Origin: Gilichinskyi gelida
GTDB taxonomy: Bacteria; Acidobacteriota; Thermoanaerobaculia; Gp7-AA8
DNA: 64,000 nucleotides
Direction: 5' to 3'
Assembly: GCA_038040385.1 (NCBI GenBank)
Contig: JBBPII010000006.1
Location: 124,001 to 188,000 of the forward strand
The notes under the pieces are model-generated. The model was given only the letters and a program-made list of their open reading frames with translations, ran no database searches and was not told the DNA's origin. Positions within the stretch are counted from its first letter, which is position 1. Every line of letters starts with the position of its first letter. Below are positions 1 through 6,354 of this stretch, one piece after another. Position numbers and translations under genes: made by a program.

Positions 1-580
1 GGAAGGGATGCTCGATGTTGGTGGTGACCTTCTGCAGGAAGTCGATCTCTTTCGCCATCAGCAGGCCGCCGGCGGTTCGCTCGGTTGGGAAGAGGCGCGG
101 CAGGGCTTGGATCGAGGCGTGCGCTCGATGCGAGCCGCCGAAGGCGTCGTTGACGTAGACCTCGCCCAACTTGCGCAGCTCGCCGGCGAACTGCTGATCG
201 TTCTCCTCCTCCTCGGCGTGAAAGCGGAGGTTTTCCAGGAGGAGGACTTCGCCGGCCTGCAGCGCCGCGGCCTTCGTCGTCGCCTCGTCGCCGACGCAGT
301 CGTCCGCCCACTGCACGTCGATGGCGAGAAGCTCGGCGAGCCTGGCGCGCACCGGCTCCAGCGAGTACTTCGGATCGCGCTCGCCCTTGGGGCGCCCGAG
401 GTGCGAAGCGATGACGATGGGACAGCCTGCGTCGCGGAGGCGGCGAAGGGTGGGCAGGGTCTCCTCGATGCGCGTGGCGTCGGCGACGCGCGCGCCGTCC
501 AACGGCACGTTGTAGTCGGCGCGGTAGAAGACGCGGGCGGGGAGGGTTCGGAGGTCGTCGAGGGTGCGGATCTTGATCAT
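1..580 (-). CDS. pgk: Phosphoglycerate kinase, N-terminal part (cut by window edge)
   Basis: Glycolytic enzyme converting 1,3-bisphosphoglycerate and ADP to 3-phosphoglycerate and ATP in the cytosol. About 193 N-terminal residues are visible from the ATG at 580-578; the C-terminal half lies outside the window. Family landmarks seen are the D-Y-N-V-P substrate-loop motif near residue 22, SHLGRPKG near residue 60 and ENLRFH near residue 117. It starts 19 bases after the gap stop on the same strand, so gap-pgk form a typical glycolytic operon. No anomaly in the visible part. Confidence 0.95.
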   Translation of the reverse strand, partial: MIKIRTLDDLRTLPARVFYRADYNVPLDGARVADATRIEETLPTLRRLRDAGCPIVIASHLGRPKGERDPKYSLEPVRARLAELLAIDVQWADDCVGDEATTKAAALQAGEVLLLENLRFHAEEEENDQQFAGELRKLGEVYVNDAFGGSHRAHASIQALPRLFPTERTAGGLLMAKEIDFLQKVTTNIEHPF

Positions 581-599
581 GGTTGCGCGACGATTCATC

Positions 600-1616
600 C
601 TACGTACGCGCAAGCGATTCCTGCTTCACCCGCGCCACGTACGCGACCAGATCGAGAATGCGGTTCGAGTATCCCCACTCGTTGTCGTACCACGCCAGGA
701 TCTTGTGCATGTGCGGGTCGACCGAGCGGGTGAACGTCGTGTCGACGATCGAGGAGTGCGCGTTGTGATTGAAGTCGACCGAAACGAGCTGTTCGTCGGA
801 GTAGGTGAGGATGCCGCTGAGCGATCCCTTCGACTCGTCGCGAATCACCTGGTTGATCTCCTCGGCGGTGGTGGCCTTCTCGGTGTGGAAGGTCAGATCG
901 ACCAGCGAGACGTTGGGCGTCGGGACGCGCACCGAAATGCCGTCGAACTTCCCCTTCAGCTCGGGGAGCACCAGGCCGACCGCGGCGGCGGCGCCGGTGG
1001 AGGTGGGGATCATCGACAGCGCGGCGGCGCGGCCGCGCCGGACGTCCTTGTGCGGCAGGTCGAGGATCTCCTGGTCGTTGGTGTAGGAGTGGATGGTGGT
1101 CATGATTCCCATGGTGATGCGGAAGCGTTCGTGGAGCACCTTCGCCACCGGCGCGAGGCAGTTGGTGGTGCACGAGGCGTTGGAGATGATCTTGTGCTTC
1201 GCCGGATCGTAGGCGTTCTCGTTCACACCCATACAAAAGGTGGCGTCGGCGTCCTTCGACGGCGCGGAGATGATGACGGTCTCCACGCGATGCCGCGACG
1301 CCTTGTCCTTCGAGGTGAAGCGCCCCGACGACTCGACCACGATCTCCGCGCCCGCTTCCTGCCAGGGGATGTCGGCAGGATCGGGTTTGGAATGGACGCG
1401 CAACTCCTTGCCGTCGATGATCACGCCGTTGTCGGAATGCGTGATCTTGTTGGGGATGGTGCGGTGCACCGAGTCGTACTTGAGCAGGTAGGCCAGAGTG
1501 GCCGCGTCCGTCAGGTCATTGACGGCGACGAATTCGATGTCGAGATGCCGCTCCAGCGCCGCGCGCATTACGTTGCGCCCGATGCGACCGAAGCCGTTGA
1601 TGCCGACCCGTACCAT
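600..1616 (-). CDS. gap: Type I glyceraldehyde-3-phosphate dehydrogenase
   Basis: NAD(P)-dependent oxidation and phosphorylation of glyceraldehyde-3-phosphate. The 338-residue product begins MVRVGINGFGRIGRN (nucleotide-binding fold) and carries the catalytic cysteine in SNASCTTNC near residue 150. The frame stays open another 37 codons upstream, but the ATG at 1616 is preceded by GGAGG at 5 bases and gives the family's normal start, so the upstream stretch (derived from an intergenic repeat) is excluded. First gene of a gap-pgk operon. Length is normal for the family. Confidence 0.96.
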   Translation of the reverse strand: MVRVGINGFGRIGRNVMRAALERHLDIEFVAVNDLTDAATLAYLLKYDSVHRTIPNKITHSDNGVIIDGKELRVHSKPDPADIPWQEAGAEIVVESSGRFTSKDKASRHRVETVIISAPSKDADATFCMGVNENAYDPAKHKIISNASCTTNCLAPVAKVLHERFRITMGIMTTIHSYTNDQEILDLPHKDVRRGRAAALSMIPTSTGAAAAVGLVLPELKGKFDGISVRVPTPNVSLVDLTFHTEKATTAEEINQVIRDESKGSLSGILTYSDEQLVSVDFNHNAHSSIVDTTFTRSVDPHMHKILAWYDNEWGYSNRILDLVAYVARVKQESLART

Positions 1617-1638
1617 GGAGCCTCCAGAAAACGCCGGT

Positions 1639-1644
1639 AGTATA
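1639..1644 (-). promoter_or_regulatory. Candidate -10 element of gap
   Basis: TATACT on the minus strand, 22 bases upstream of the gap start codon, resembles a sigma-70 -10 box. No good -35 hexamer is visible at the expected distance because the adjoining DNA is the palindromic repeat at 1660-1726. Tentative. Confidence 0.35.
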
Positions 1645-1659
1645 ACGACCGATTCGTAC

Positions 1660-1726
1660 GCCGTTGGCCGTTGACCGTTCGTCGTTTCTCGGTCAACGGC
1701 CAACGGCAAACGGCAAACGGCGAACA
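1660..1726. repeat. Palindromic intergenic repeat, family R1 (copy a)
   Basis: A perfect 18-base inverted repeat (arms 1660-1677 and 1690-1707, left arm GCCGTTGGCCGTTGACCG) with a 12-base loop, followed by short direct iterations of AACGGC. It separates the divergent gap and mtnA genes and ends in CGGCGAAC directly before the mtnA ATG. Copies of the same element lie at 30231-30300 (inside a gene) and 63012-63080 (again just before a start codon). Confidence 0.9.
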
Positions 1727-2716
1727 ATGAGCGTCGAACCGATTCGGTGGCAGGACAACAAGCTGCAACTTCTCGACCAGCGCAAGTTGCCGCGCGAGGT
1801 GGTGTGGGTGACGTGCAGCGACGCTGGTGAGGTCGCGCGCGCCATCCGCGACATGGTGGTGCGCGGCGCGCCGGCCATCGGCGTCGCGGCGGCGTTCGGC
1901 ATCGCCCTCGCCGCCCTGCGAGGCGATGACGTCCGCGCCGCCGCGGCCGAGCTGCGCAGTGCGCGCCCTACGGCGGTGAACCTCGCCTGGGCCGTCGACC
2001 GGATGCTGTCCAGTGGCCGGCTTCAGCCCGCCGACCTCGTCGCCGAGGCCCAAAAGATGTTCGCCGAGGACGTCGAGGCCAACCGTCGCATCGGCCGCTT
2101 CGGCGCCGAGCTCCTCGGCCCGTCGACCACCGTCCTCACGCACTGCAACGCCGGCGCGCTCGCCACCGCCGGCTACGGCACGGCCCTCGGCGTGATCCGC
2201 GCCGCGGTGGAGGGCGGCAAACGCATTGCGGTCTTCGCCGACGAGACGCGGCCGTACCTGCAGGGGGCGCGGCTCACCGCATGGGAGTTGCAGCAGGACG
2301 GCATCGACGTCACGCTGATCACCGACAACATGTCGGGGCATTTCTTCCAGCAGGGGCAATTCGACGCGGTGATCGTCGGCGCCGACCGGATCGCGGCGAA
2401 CGGCGACGCGGCGAACAAGATCGGCACCTATACGTTGGCCGTCCTGGCGAAGGCGCACGGCGTCCCGTTCTACGTCGCCGCGCCTATATCAACCATTGAT
2501 ATAGCGACGCCGGACGGCGCGGCGATCCCCATCGAGGAGCGCAGCGCGTCGGAGGTGACCTCCATCAACGGCGTGAGCATCGCGCCGGAGGGGGTCGCCG
2601 TACGCCACCCTGCCTTCGACGTCACTCCCGCCGCGTTGATCACCGCCATCATCACCGACCGCGGCGTGCTGCGCGCGCCGTACCAGGAGGCGATACGAAA
2701 AGCATTCGCCGTCTGA
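1727..2716 (+). CDS. mtnA: S-methyl-5-thioribose-1-phosphate isomerase
   Basis: Isomerises 5-methylthioribose-1-phosphate to the ribulose form in methionine salvage; member of the eIF2B-related family. The 329-residue protein shows MVVRGAPAIGVAAAFG near residue 44, the active-site cysteine in CNAGALATAGYGTALG near residue 147, and the conserved GADRIAANGD and NKIGTYTLA segments. ATG 1727 is chosen because MSVEPIRWQDNKL matches the family N-terminus, whereas upstream codons come from repeat R1. No other methionine-salvage gene is in the window. Its 3' end overlaps the next gene. Confidence 0.95.
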   Translation: MSVEPIRWQDNKLQLLDQRKLPREVVWVTCSDAGEVARAIRDMVVRGAPAIGVAAAFGIALAALRGDDVRAAAAELRSARPTAVNLAWAVDRMLSSGRLQPADLVAEAQKMFAEDVEANRRIGRFGAELLGPSTTVLTHCNAGALATAGYGTALGVIRAAVEGGKRIAVFADETRPYLQGARLTAWELQQDGIDVTLITDNMSGHFFQQGQFDAVIVGADRIAANGDAANKIGTYTLAVLAKAHGVPFYVAAPISTIDIATPDGAAIPIEERSASEVTSINGVSIAPEGVAVRHPAFDVTPAALITAIITDRGVLRAPYQEAIRKAFAV

Positions 2717-3159
2717 TCGCCGGCCTCTGGTTCGGCAGCGCGGTGTTCGTCATCGTCGCCGCGGCCGCGGCGTTCCGCGCGGCGGGGAGTCCGACCGACG
2801 CGGCGAACGTCGTCGGCGCCATGCTCACCCGATGGCACTACATCGCCCTGCTCGCGCCGCTGGCGATGATGATCCTGGAGTGGCGGCGGGCCCGCGCGCG
2901 CGTGCAGGTGGTGCTCTTCATCGCCATCATCCTGGCTTCGCTGCAGGCGCTGGCCGACACGCGCATCCGGATGATCCGCAACGACTCACCCGCGCCGATC
3001 AGCAGCCTGTCGCCGCAAGACCCGGTACGGCGGCGCTTCGGCATGCTGCACGGGATCTCGTCGATGCTGCTGGTGGCACAGGTGCTGGCCGCGGCGGCGG
3101 TGGTGGTCATGAGCGATGGTCCGGCCGCCCCACCCCCAGCGCGTCCGCAACCCGATTGA
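2695..3159 (+). CDS. DUF4149-family membrane protein, apparent ACG start
   Basis: About 154 residues with four hydrophobic segments (LIAGLWFGSAVFVIVAAAAAF near the start, a second near WHYIALLAPLAMMIL, VVLFIAIILASL, and a C-terminal MLLVAQVLAAAAVVV), consistent with the DUF4149/TMEM205-like integral membrane family of unknown function. The frame has no ATG, GTG or TTG ahead of its conserved N-terminal segment; the first GTG (2743) would remove half of membrane segment 1. ACG at 2695 follows AGGAGG (2685-2690) by 4 bases and would give MKSIRRLIAGLWFG. It overlaps the mtnA stop by 22 bases, implying coupling, and its 3' end overlaps the convergent ahpD-like gene. ATT at 2704 is the alternative start. 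Confidence 0.72.
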   Translation, partial: TKSIRRLIAGLWFGSAVFVIVAAAAAFRAAGSPTDAANVVGAMLTRWHYIALLAPLAMMILEWRRARARVQVVLFIAIILASLQALADTRIRMIRNDSPAPISSLSPQDPVRRRFGMLHGISSMLLVAQVLAAAAVVVMSDGPAAPPPARPQPD

Positions 3160-3685
3160 TGTAGTTGAACCACGACGCGATGAGGGTGATCTGCAGGATG
3201 GCGGTGTCGTCGAAGCCGGCGCCGCGGAGCGTGTCGTGGTCCTCCGGCTGGATCTCCGTCGCATCGCGGGTGAGTCGCGCGACGTAGTCGAGCATGACGT
3301 GGTCCTGCTCGGAGACGGGCGCGGTGGTGTGGTCGTCGCGGATGGCGGCGGCCAGCGATTCGTCCAGGGTCACCCGGCGCAGAAACTCTGCGTGCGAGGC
3401 GATTCAGTAATGGCAGCGGTTCACAGCCGAGACGACCGTGGCGATCATCTCGTGCTGCCGGCGCGCCAGCGGAAGCGCGGGATCCATCAGCGCCCCGAAG
3501 GTGGCGAAGGCGTGGAAGAGCGCCGGGGGAATGAGGCTGTGCGACTCCACCACGCTGCCGCCCGGCGCGACGCCGGGAAAGCCGGGCGTGGCGTACTCGG
3601 ATGGATACATCTCGCGCTGGGCCTCGATGGCCGCGCGGAGAGCGCCGTCGGACTGGTCGTAGGGGATGGTCTTGATCCAGGTCAT
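3107..3685 (-). CDS. AhpD-like peroxidase-related protein with in-frame UGA (predicted selenocysteine)
   Basis: Carboxymuconolactone-decarboxylase/AhpD superfamily, peroxidase-related subgroup, expected to catalyse thiol-dependent peroxide reduction. The reading frame from ATG 3685 runs 93 codons to TGA (3404-3406) and continues open in the same frame for 98 more codons, 192 residues including Sec. The TGA falls at the fourth position of C-H-Y-U-I-A-S-H, exactly where the family has the second Cys of CxxCxxxH. Residues on both sides match one family: RRQHEMIATVVSAVNRC before, then LDYVARLTRD, DHDTLRGAGFDD and SWFNYINRVADALG after. A SECIS-like hairpin follows. The ATG overlaps the PIN toxin stop (ATGA), so it is third in an AbrB-PIN-AhpD operon. 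A nonsense mutation or sequence error is the alternative, but the position and hairpin favour Sec. Confidence 0.85.
3378..3392 (-). promoter_or_regulatory. Predicted bacterial SECIS hairpin
   Basis: In the transcript, bases 15-29 counted from the U of the UGA form CGCAGA-GUU-UCUGCG: a 6-base-pair stem closing a GUU triloop. Bacterial SECIS elements lie directly downstream of the UGA, with an apical stem-loop carrying a conserved G (commonly GU) at the loop start about 16-37 bases after the UGA. Here the loop G is base 21. The fold is read by eye, not computed. Confidence 0.7.
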
Positions 3686-4071
3686 TTTGTCGAAGCCTGT
3701 TTCTTTGAGAACACGGTCACCCCTGAAATCCCGGCGAAGGATGAATCGGTGGTTACCAGTTCCGCATGATGCGCACGAGCGACCGCCAACATCATCGAAT
3801 CGGCCATCGCCAGTTTGTGAGCGAGGCTCAGATCGGCAGACGCGAGCGCCAGTTCCGCCGTGAGGTCCGCGACTTGGGTCTTCTGCATCGTCGCAATCGC
3901 CTGGAGCGCGGCCTCCTCCGATCGTTCGCGTTTGACCCACTTGTAGACCTCGTACATGGCGATGGTCGGAGTGACAACGCCAGCCGGCTGGCGCAGGCGG
4001 GTCGCAAACTCCTCCGCGAACGGACCGTCGCTGAAAAACTCGAGCCAGCCGGAAGAGTCCAGAACGATCAA
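3682..4071 (-). CDS. PIN-domain (VapC-like) toxin
   Basis: 129-residue PIN-domain ribonuclease, expected Mg-dependent cleavage of RNA. Four acidic metal ligands are visible: D5 in MIVLDSSGW, E41 in AMYEVYKW, D91 in LAMADSMML and D109 in LVTTDSSF. The start overlaps the antitoxin stop by four bases (ATGA), and its own stop overlaps the start of the AhpD-like gene in the same way, so all three are translationally coupled. Length is normal for VapC. The target RNA cannot be read from the sequence. Confidence 0.92.
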   Translation of the reverse strand: MIVLDSSGWLEFFSDGPFAEEFATRLRQPAGVVTPTIAMYEVYKWVKRERSEEAALQAIATMQKTQVADLTAELALASADLSLAHKLAMADSMMLAVARAHHAELVTTDSSFAGISGVTVFSKKQASTK

Positions 4072-4277
4072 AATCGATCCTTTTTCTCACGGAAGCCGGT
4101 GGTCCGAATGCCGCGCAAAAAGCCACGCATCGCCGCAATCGGCTTGTCGGGCACCAGCGTGATCACTCCGCCCTTTGCGACGACTTGGAACTCCTGGCCG
4201 GGGCGAACTTCCGTCCGCGCCCTGATGTCTTTGGGGATTACCACTTGATACTTCGATGAAACTCGAGTTCGTGCCAT
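4068..4277 (-). CDS. AbrB/MazE-type antitoxin
   Basis: 69-residue swapped-hairpin DNA-binding protein (SpoVT-AbrB fold): RVSSKYQVVIPKDIRARTEVRPGQEFQVV is the classic AbrB N-terminal pattern, followed by a short C-terminal tail (residues 45-69) that probably wraps the PIN toxin. First gene of the antitoxin-toxin-AhpD operon, with an ATGA overlap to the toxin. An inverted repeat lies immediately upstream of the start codon and is a likely autoregulatory operator. Confidence 0.92.
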   Translation of the reverse strand: MARTRVSSKYQVVIPKDIRARTEVRPGQEFQVVAKGGVITLVPDKPIAAMRGFLRGIRTTGFREKKDRF

Positions 4278-4280
4278 GCG

Positions 4281-4308
4281 TCACCCACTTACGCCTATCG
4301 ATGGGTGA
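4281..4308. promoter_or_regulatory. Candidate operator of the AbrB-PIN operon
   Basis: Inverted repeat TCACCCA (4281-4287) and TGGGTGA (4302-4308), 14 bases apart, beginning 3 bases before the antitoxin ATG. AbrB-type antitoxins commonly autorepress by binding such palindromes with the toxin. Function is inferred from symmetry and position only. Confidence 0.5.
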
Positions 4309-4349
4309 ATCGTAAGACGCCGGAGTCGTCTTGGCAACTCTCCTGTTTT

Positions 4350-4670
4350 TCAGAGGGCGGTACGCGACCCCGCGGTGATCCCCCGGATCGCGGCGACGGC
4401 GAGGTGCAGGGAGATCTTTTCCGCCGACCGCATGGGGCGTTTTTCTTCCATCGCCGCGGCGCACAAGGTCTCGCAGGTGTGGCTGATCTCCGAGACTCGC
4501 GGAAATCCGTACGTCCCGCCGATGCCTGCCAGGCTGTGGAACATGCGCATCAAGGCATCGGTGTCGGCAGTGCGGTCGAGTTCCGTCGACATGTCGGCGA
4601 GACGCCGCTCCACCCCGTCGAGGAAGCGGCGCTGGAGCGCAAGAAGGCGGTCGGGAGCGGTGGCGTTCAT
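4350..4670 (-). CDS. HPt (histidine phosphotransfer) domain protein
   Basis: 106-residue stand-alone phosphorelay carrier. The motif MFHSLAGIGGTYGFPRVSEISHTCE (residues 43-67) contains the phospho-acceptor His (H45) in HPt context; the rest is predicted helical, as expected for the four-helix HPt bundle. Start ATG 4670 overlaps the stop of the upstream response regulator (ATGA), so the two are made together. It probably passes phosphate between one of the hybrid kinases in the adjoining cluster and a receiver. No output domain. Confidence 0.85.
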   Translation of the reverse strand: MNATAPDRLLALQRRFLDGVERRLADMSTELDRTADTDALMRMFHSLAGIGGTYGFPRVSEISHTCETLCAAAMEEKRPMRSAEKISLHLAVAAIRGITAGSRTAL

Positions 4671-5365
4671 GCCGCCGCCTTGGCCGAGAGATTCTCGAGG
4701 ACGTTGTGGAGGTGGGCGAAATCGATCGGCTTGGCGAGGTACTCGTCGGCGCGGTAGGTGCTCATGGCTTCGACGCGGTAGCGGGGGCTCTTGTAAAGCG
4801 CGGTCATGATCACCACCTTGATCGAGGGGTTGGCAGCCTTGATCAGCCGGCAGAGCTGGCGCCCGTCGATTTTCGGCATCAGCGCGTCGGTCAGCACGAT
4901 GTCGGGCTTCGATCGCTCGATGAGGTCGAGAGCCTCTTGCGGTCCCGCGGCGGTAATGACGTGGTAGCCCATCTGCTGGATGCTGTATTCGGCGATGAGG
5001 CGGATCTCCTCGTCGTCGTCGACCACCAGCACCGTTGGGCGGCCGCCCGCATCGGTCGGCGTGGTGTTGAGCGCGCGGCGGAACTTCTCCTCGGTCTGTC
5101 CCTGCAGCAGCTCGCGGATGACGCACGTCCACTCGGCACGCTTTGGGAAGTCGCGCAGCTTGCACGAGCAGTTGTGGCAGGAGGGGCAGACCACCGAGAG
5201 CGGCTTGGTCACGCACTGGCACCACTCCACCCGCGCCAGATCGACGGCGGCGCCGCAGGTGGGGCAGGGGAGCGAGCGCGGGGACTCGACATAGGTCACC
5301 AGGTTCAGGTCGTGAACGGAGGGTGGGGTGGGAGCGCCGGCCGTGAATGCGGTGCGGTGGTTCAT
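4667..5365 (-). CDS. Response regulator receiver protein with N-terminal cysteine-rich segment
   Basis: 232 residues. The N-terminal third carries a cluster of cysteines (CPTC, CQC, CPSCHNCSC at about residues 34-71), which looks like a zinc-binding module. The C-terminal part is a receiver: VLVVDDDEEIRL near residue 110, the phospho-Asp in PDIVLTDALMPKIDG near residue 155, and the K of AKPID near residue 210. There is no DNA-binding output domain. The upstream 23 codons of open frame are excluded because ATG 5365 overlaps the previous gene's stop (ATGA). Cotranscribed with a small secreted protein and an HPt protein. What the cysteine module senses or binds is unknown. Confidence 0.85.
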   Translation of the reverse strand: MNHRTAFTAGAPTPPSVHDLNLVTYVESPRSLPCPTCGAAVDLARVEWCQCVTKPLSVVCPSCHNCSCKLRDFPKRAEWTCVIRELLQGQTEEKFRRALNTTPTDAGGRPTVLVVDDDEEIRLIAEYSIQQMGYHVITAAGPQEALDLIERSKPDIVLTDALMPKIDGRQLCRLIKAANPSIKVVIMTALYKSPRYRVEAMSTYRADEYLAKPIDFAHLHNVLENLSAKAAA

Positions 5366-5667
5366 CGTCCCACCTCTGCGTCCGCCACCTGAGGAAGAGG
5401 CACGGTGCGAGTGCCGAAGGCGTCGATGGGCCACACTTCGAGCGGCAGCTTGCGATCGGCGAACTGGTACTCCTTGTCGCCGCCGTGGCCGATCAGCTCG
5501 ATCGAGCCGCCCTTGGGAACCGAGTACGCCTCGCCCATGTACCGGAACGAGGTCCCGGGAGCGCCGACGAACTTGTAGGAGACCGTACCTTTGTGGCAGG
5601 TGACGACTGGCTCAGCGACAGGGCGGCGGGAGAGGAGAGCGGCAAGGGCGATTGCTTGGATGATCAT
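5362..5667 (-). CDS. Small exported protein of unknown function
   Basis: 101 residues beginning with a hydrophobic signal-like stretch (MIIQAIALAALLSRRPVA), then a compact polar domain with VTCHKGTVSYKFVGAPGTSFRYMGEAYSVPKGGSIELI. One cysteine. I do not recognise a family. First gene of the four-base-overlapping trio small protein-receiver-HPt, so it may be a signal or periplasmic partner for that module. Confidence 0.7.
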   Translation of the reverse strand: MIIQAIALAALLSRRPVAEPVVTCHKGTVSYKFVGAPGTSFRYMGEAYSVPKGGSIELIGHGGDKEYQFADRKLPLEVWPIDAFGTRTVPLPQVADAEVGR

Positions 5668-5709
5668 AGTGATGGCCTACTAGTCCAAGAACAGGACCAT
5701 GGCCATGCG

Positions 5710-5737
5710 CTATTAGAATCATATAATTACGAGTCAA
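5710..5737 (-). promoter_or_regulatory. Candidate sigma-70 promoter for the 5667-4350 operon
   Basis: In an unusually AT-rich patch the minus strand reads TTGACT (5737-5732), 16 bases, then TAATAG (5715-5710), about 43 bases upstream of the start at 5667. An overlapping TCTAAT is a better -10 hexamer but at only 14 bases spacing. Tentative. Confidence 0.4.
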
Positions 5738-5784
5738 ATGAATGGATGAGCTTTCGTATTTCGGCACACATGTCTGAAATCTGG

Positions 5785-6270
5785 TCAGTGGCCGGCCGAA
5801 ACGACCAGAGTGCAGTCAGGGGCTTGCGCCAGCATGCAGCGCTCTTCAGTGATTCGCAGCGTTTCGCCGAAGTGGCGCGCCAATCCCCTGATGATGCCCT
5901 TAGCCACCGAGCACAGCCGCCTCGGCGAGTCGTAGAAGATGATCACTTCGGAGGGAGACGTTCTGTGAACCCGCAGATAAGGAGGCGTGGCGGCGGGGTG
6001 CTGGGCGCGGACTACGGTGTGGATGGAGCGTTCCGCGTGCTCGATGACGTCCAATGACCGCCACTCCGGCTTCACCAGAGCGGGATACATCGAGAGCAGG
6101 CGCGGCGCGACGAACTGGCCGAAGCTCTCCAGTAGAGCGTTCGGCGTGAGGCCGGTGCGCTCCGCGGCCGTCGCGACGATCTTCATGAAATCGTCATCGG
6201 CGCTGAATGCCTCAGTTCCGAATTGTGACTTCATGAACATCTTCAATTCCGCGACGATCAATCCGTGCAA
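5785..6270 (-). CDS. H-NOX-like haem-nitric-oxide-binding protein (HNOB), TTG start
   Basis: 161-residue soluble gas-sensor-like domain. The YxSxR haem-propionate motif is present as Y113-D-S-P-R117, followed by GIIRGLARHFGE; candidate proximal haem ligands are H84 (ERSIHTVVR) or H78. The start is TTG 6270: MHGLIVAELKMFMKSQFG matches the family N-terminus and AAGGAG lies 8 bases upstream, while upstream in-frame codons do not fit. Compared with usual HNOB proteins (about 180 residues) roughly 20 residues are missing after residue 20, where many relatives have a Y-P-D-E segment. It lies 84 bases downstream of a membrane hybrid kinase, the common partner of bacterial H-NOX, suggesting NO- or O2-linked control of phosphorelay. 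Haem binding is not proven. Confidence 0.82.
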   Translation of the reverse strand: MHGLIVAELKMFMKSQFGTEAFSADDDFMKIVATAAERTGLTPNALLESFGQFVAPRLLSMYPALVKPEWRSLDVIEHAERSIHTVVRAQHPAATPPYLRVHRTSPSEVIIFYDSPRRLCSVAKGIIRGLARHFGETLRITEERCMLAQAPDCTLVVSAGH

Positions 6271-6354
6271 CGGTCTGTCTCCTTTATGACCATCCCGCCA
6301 GCGCATAGGTCGACGGGCCGTCGAGCTCCGGCATCGTCGATGATCAGGATCCGC

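Noticed and set aside
1617..1727. N-terminal extension of GAPDH by 37 codons
   Set aside because: Those codons derive from repeat R1 and the 5' leader. ATG 1616 has GGAGG and the conserved start.
3404..4138. Single 244-codon frame spanning the N-terminal part of the AhpD-like gene and upstream DNA
   Set aside because: Its upstream part is a shadow of the PIN toxin. The true start is ATG 3685, and the real gene continues past the UGA.
6271..6306. Longer H-NOX start (12 codons upstream)
   Set aside because: MRWRDGHKGDRP does not match the family. TTG 6270 has a proper Shine-Dalgarno sequence and gives the conserved MHGLIVAELK start.
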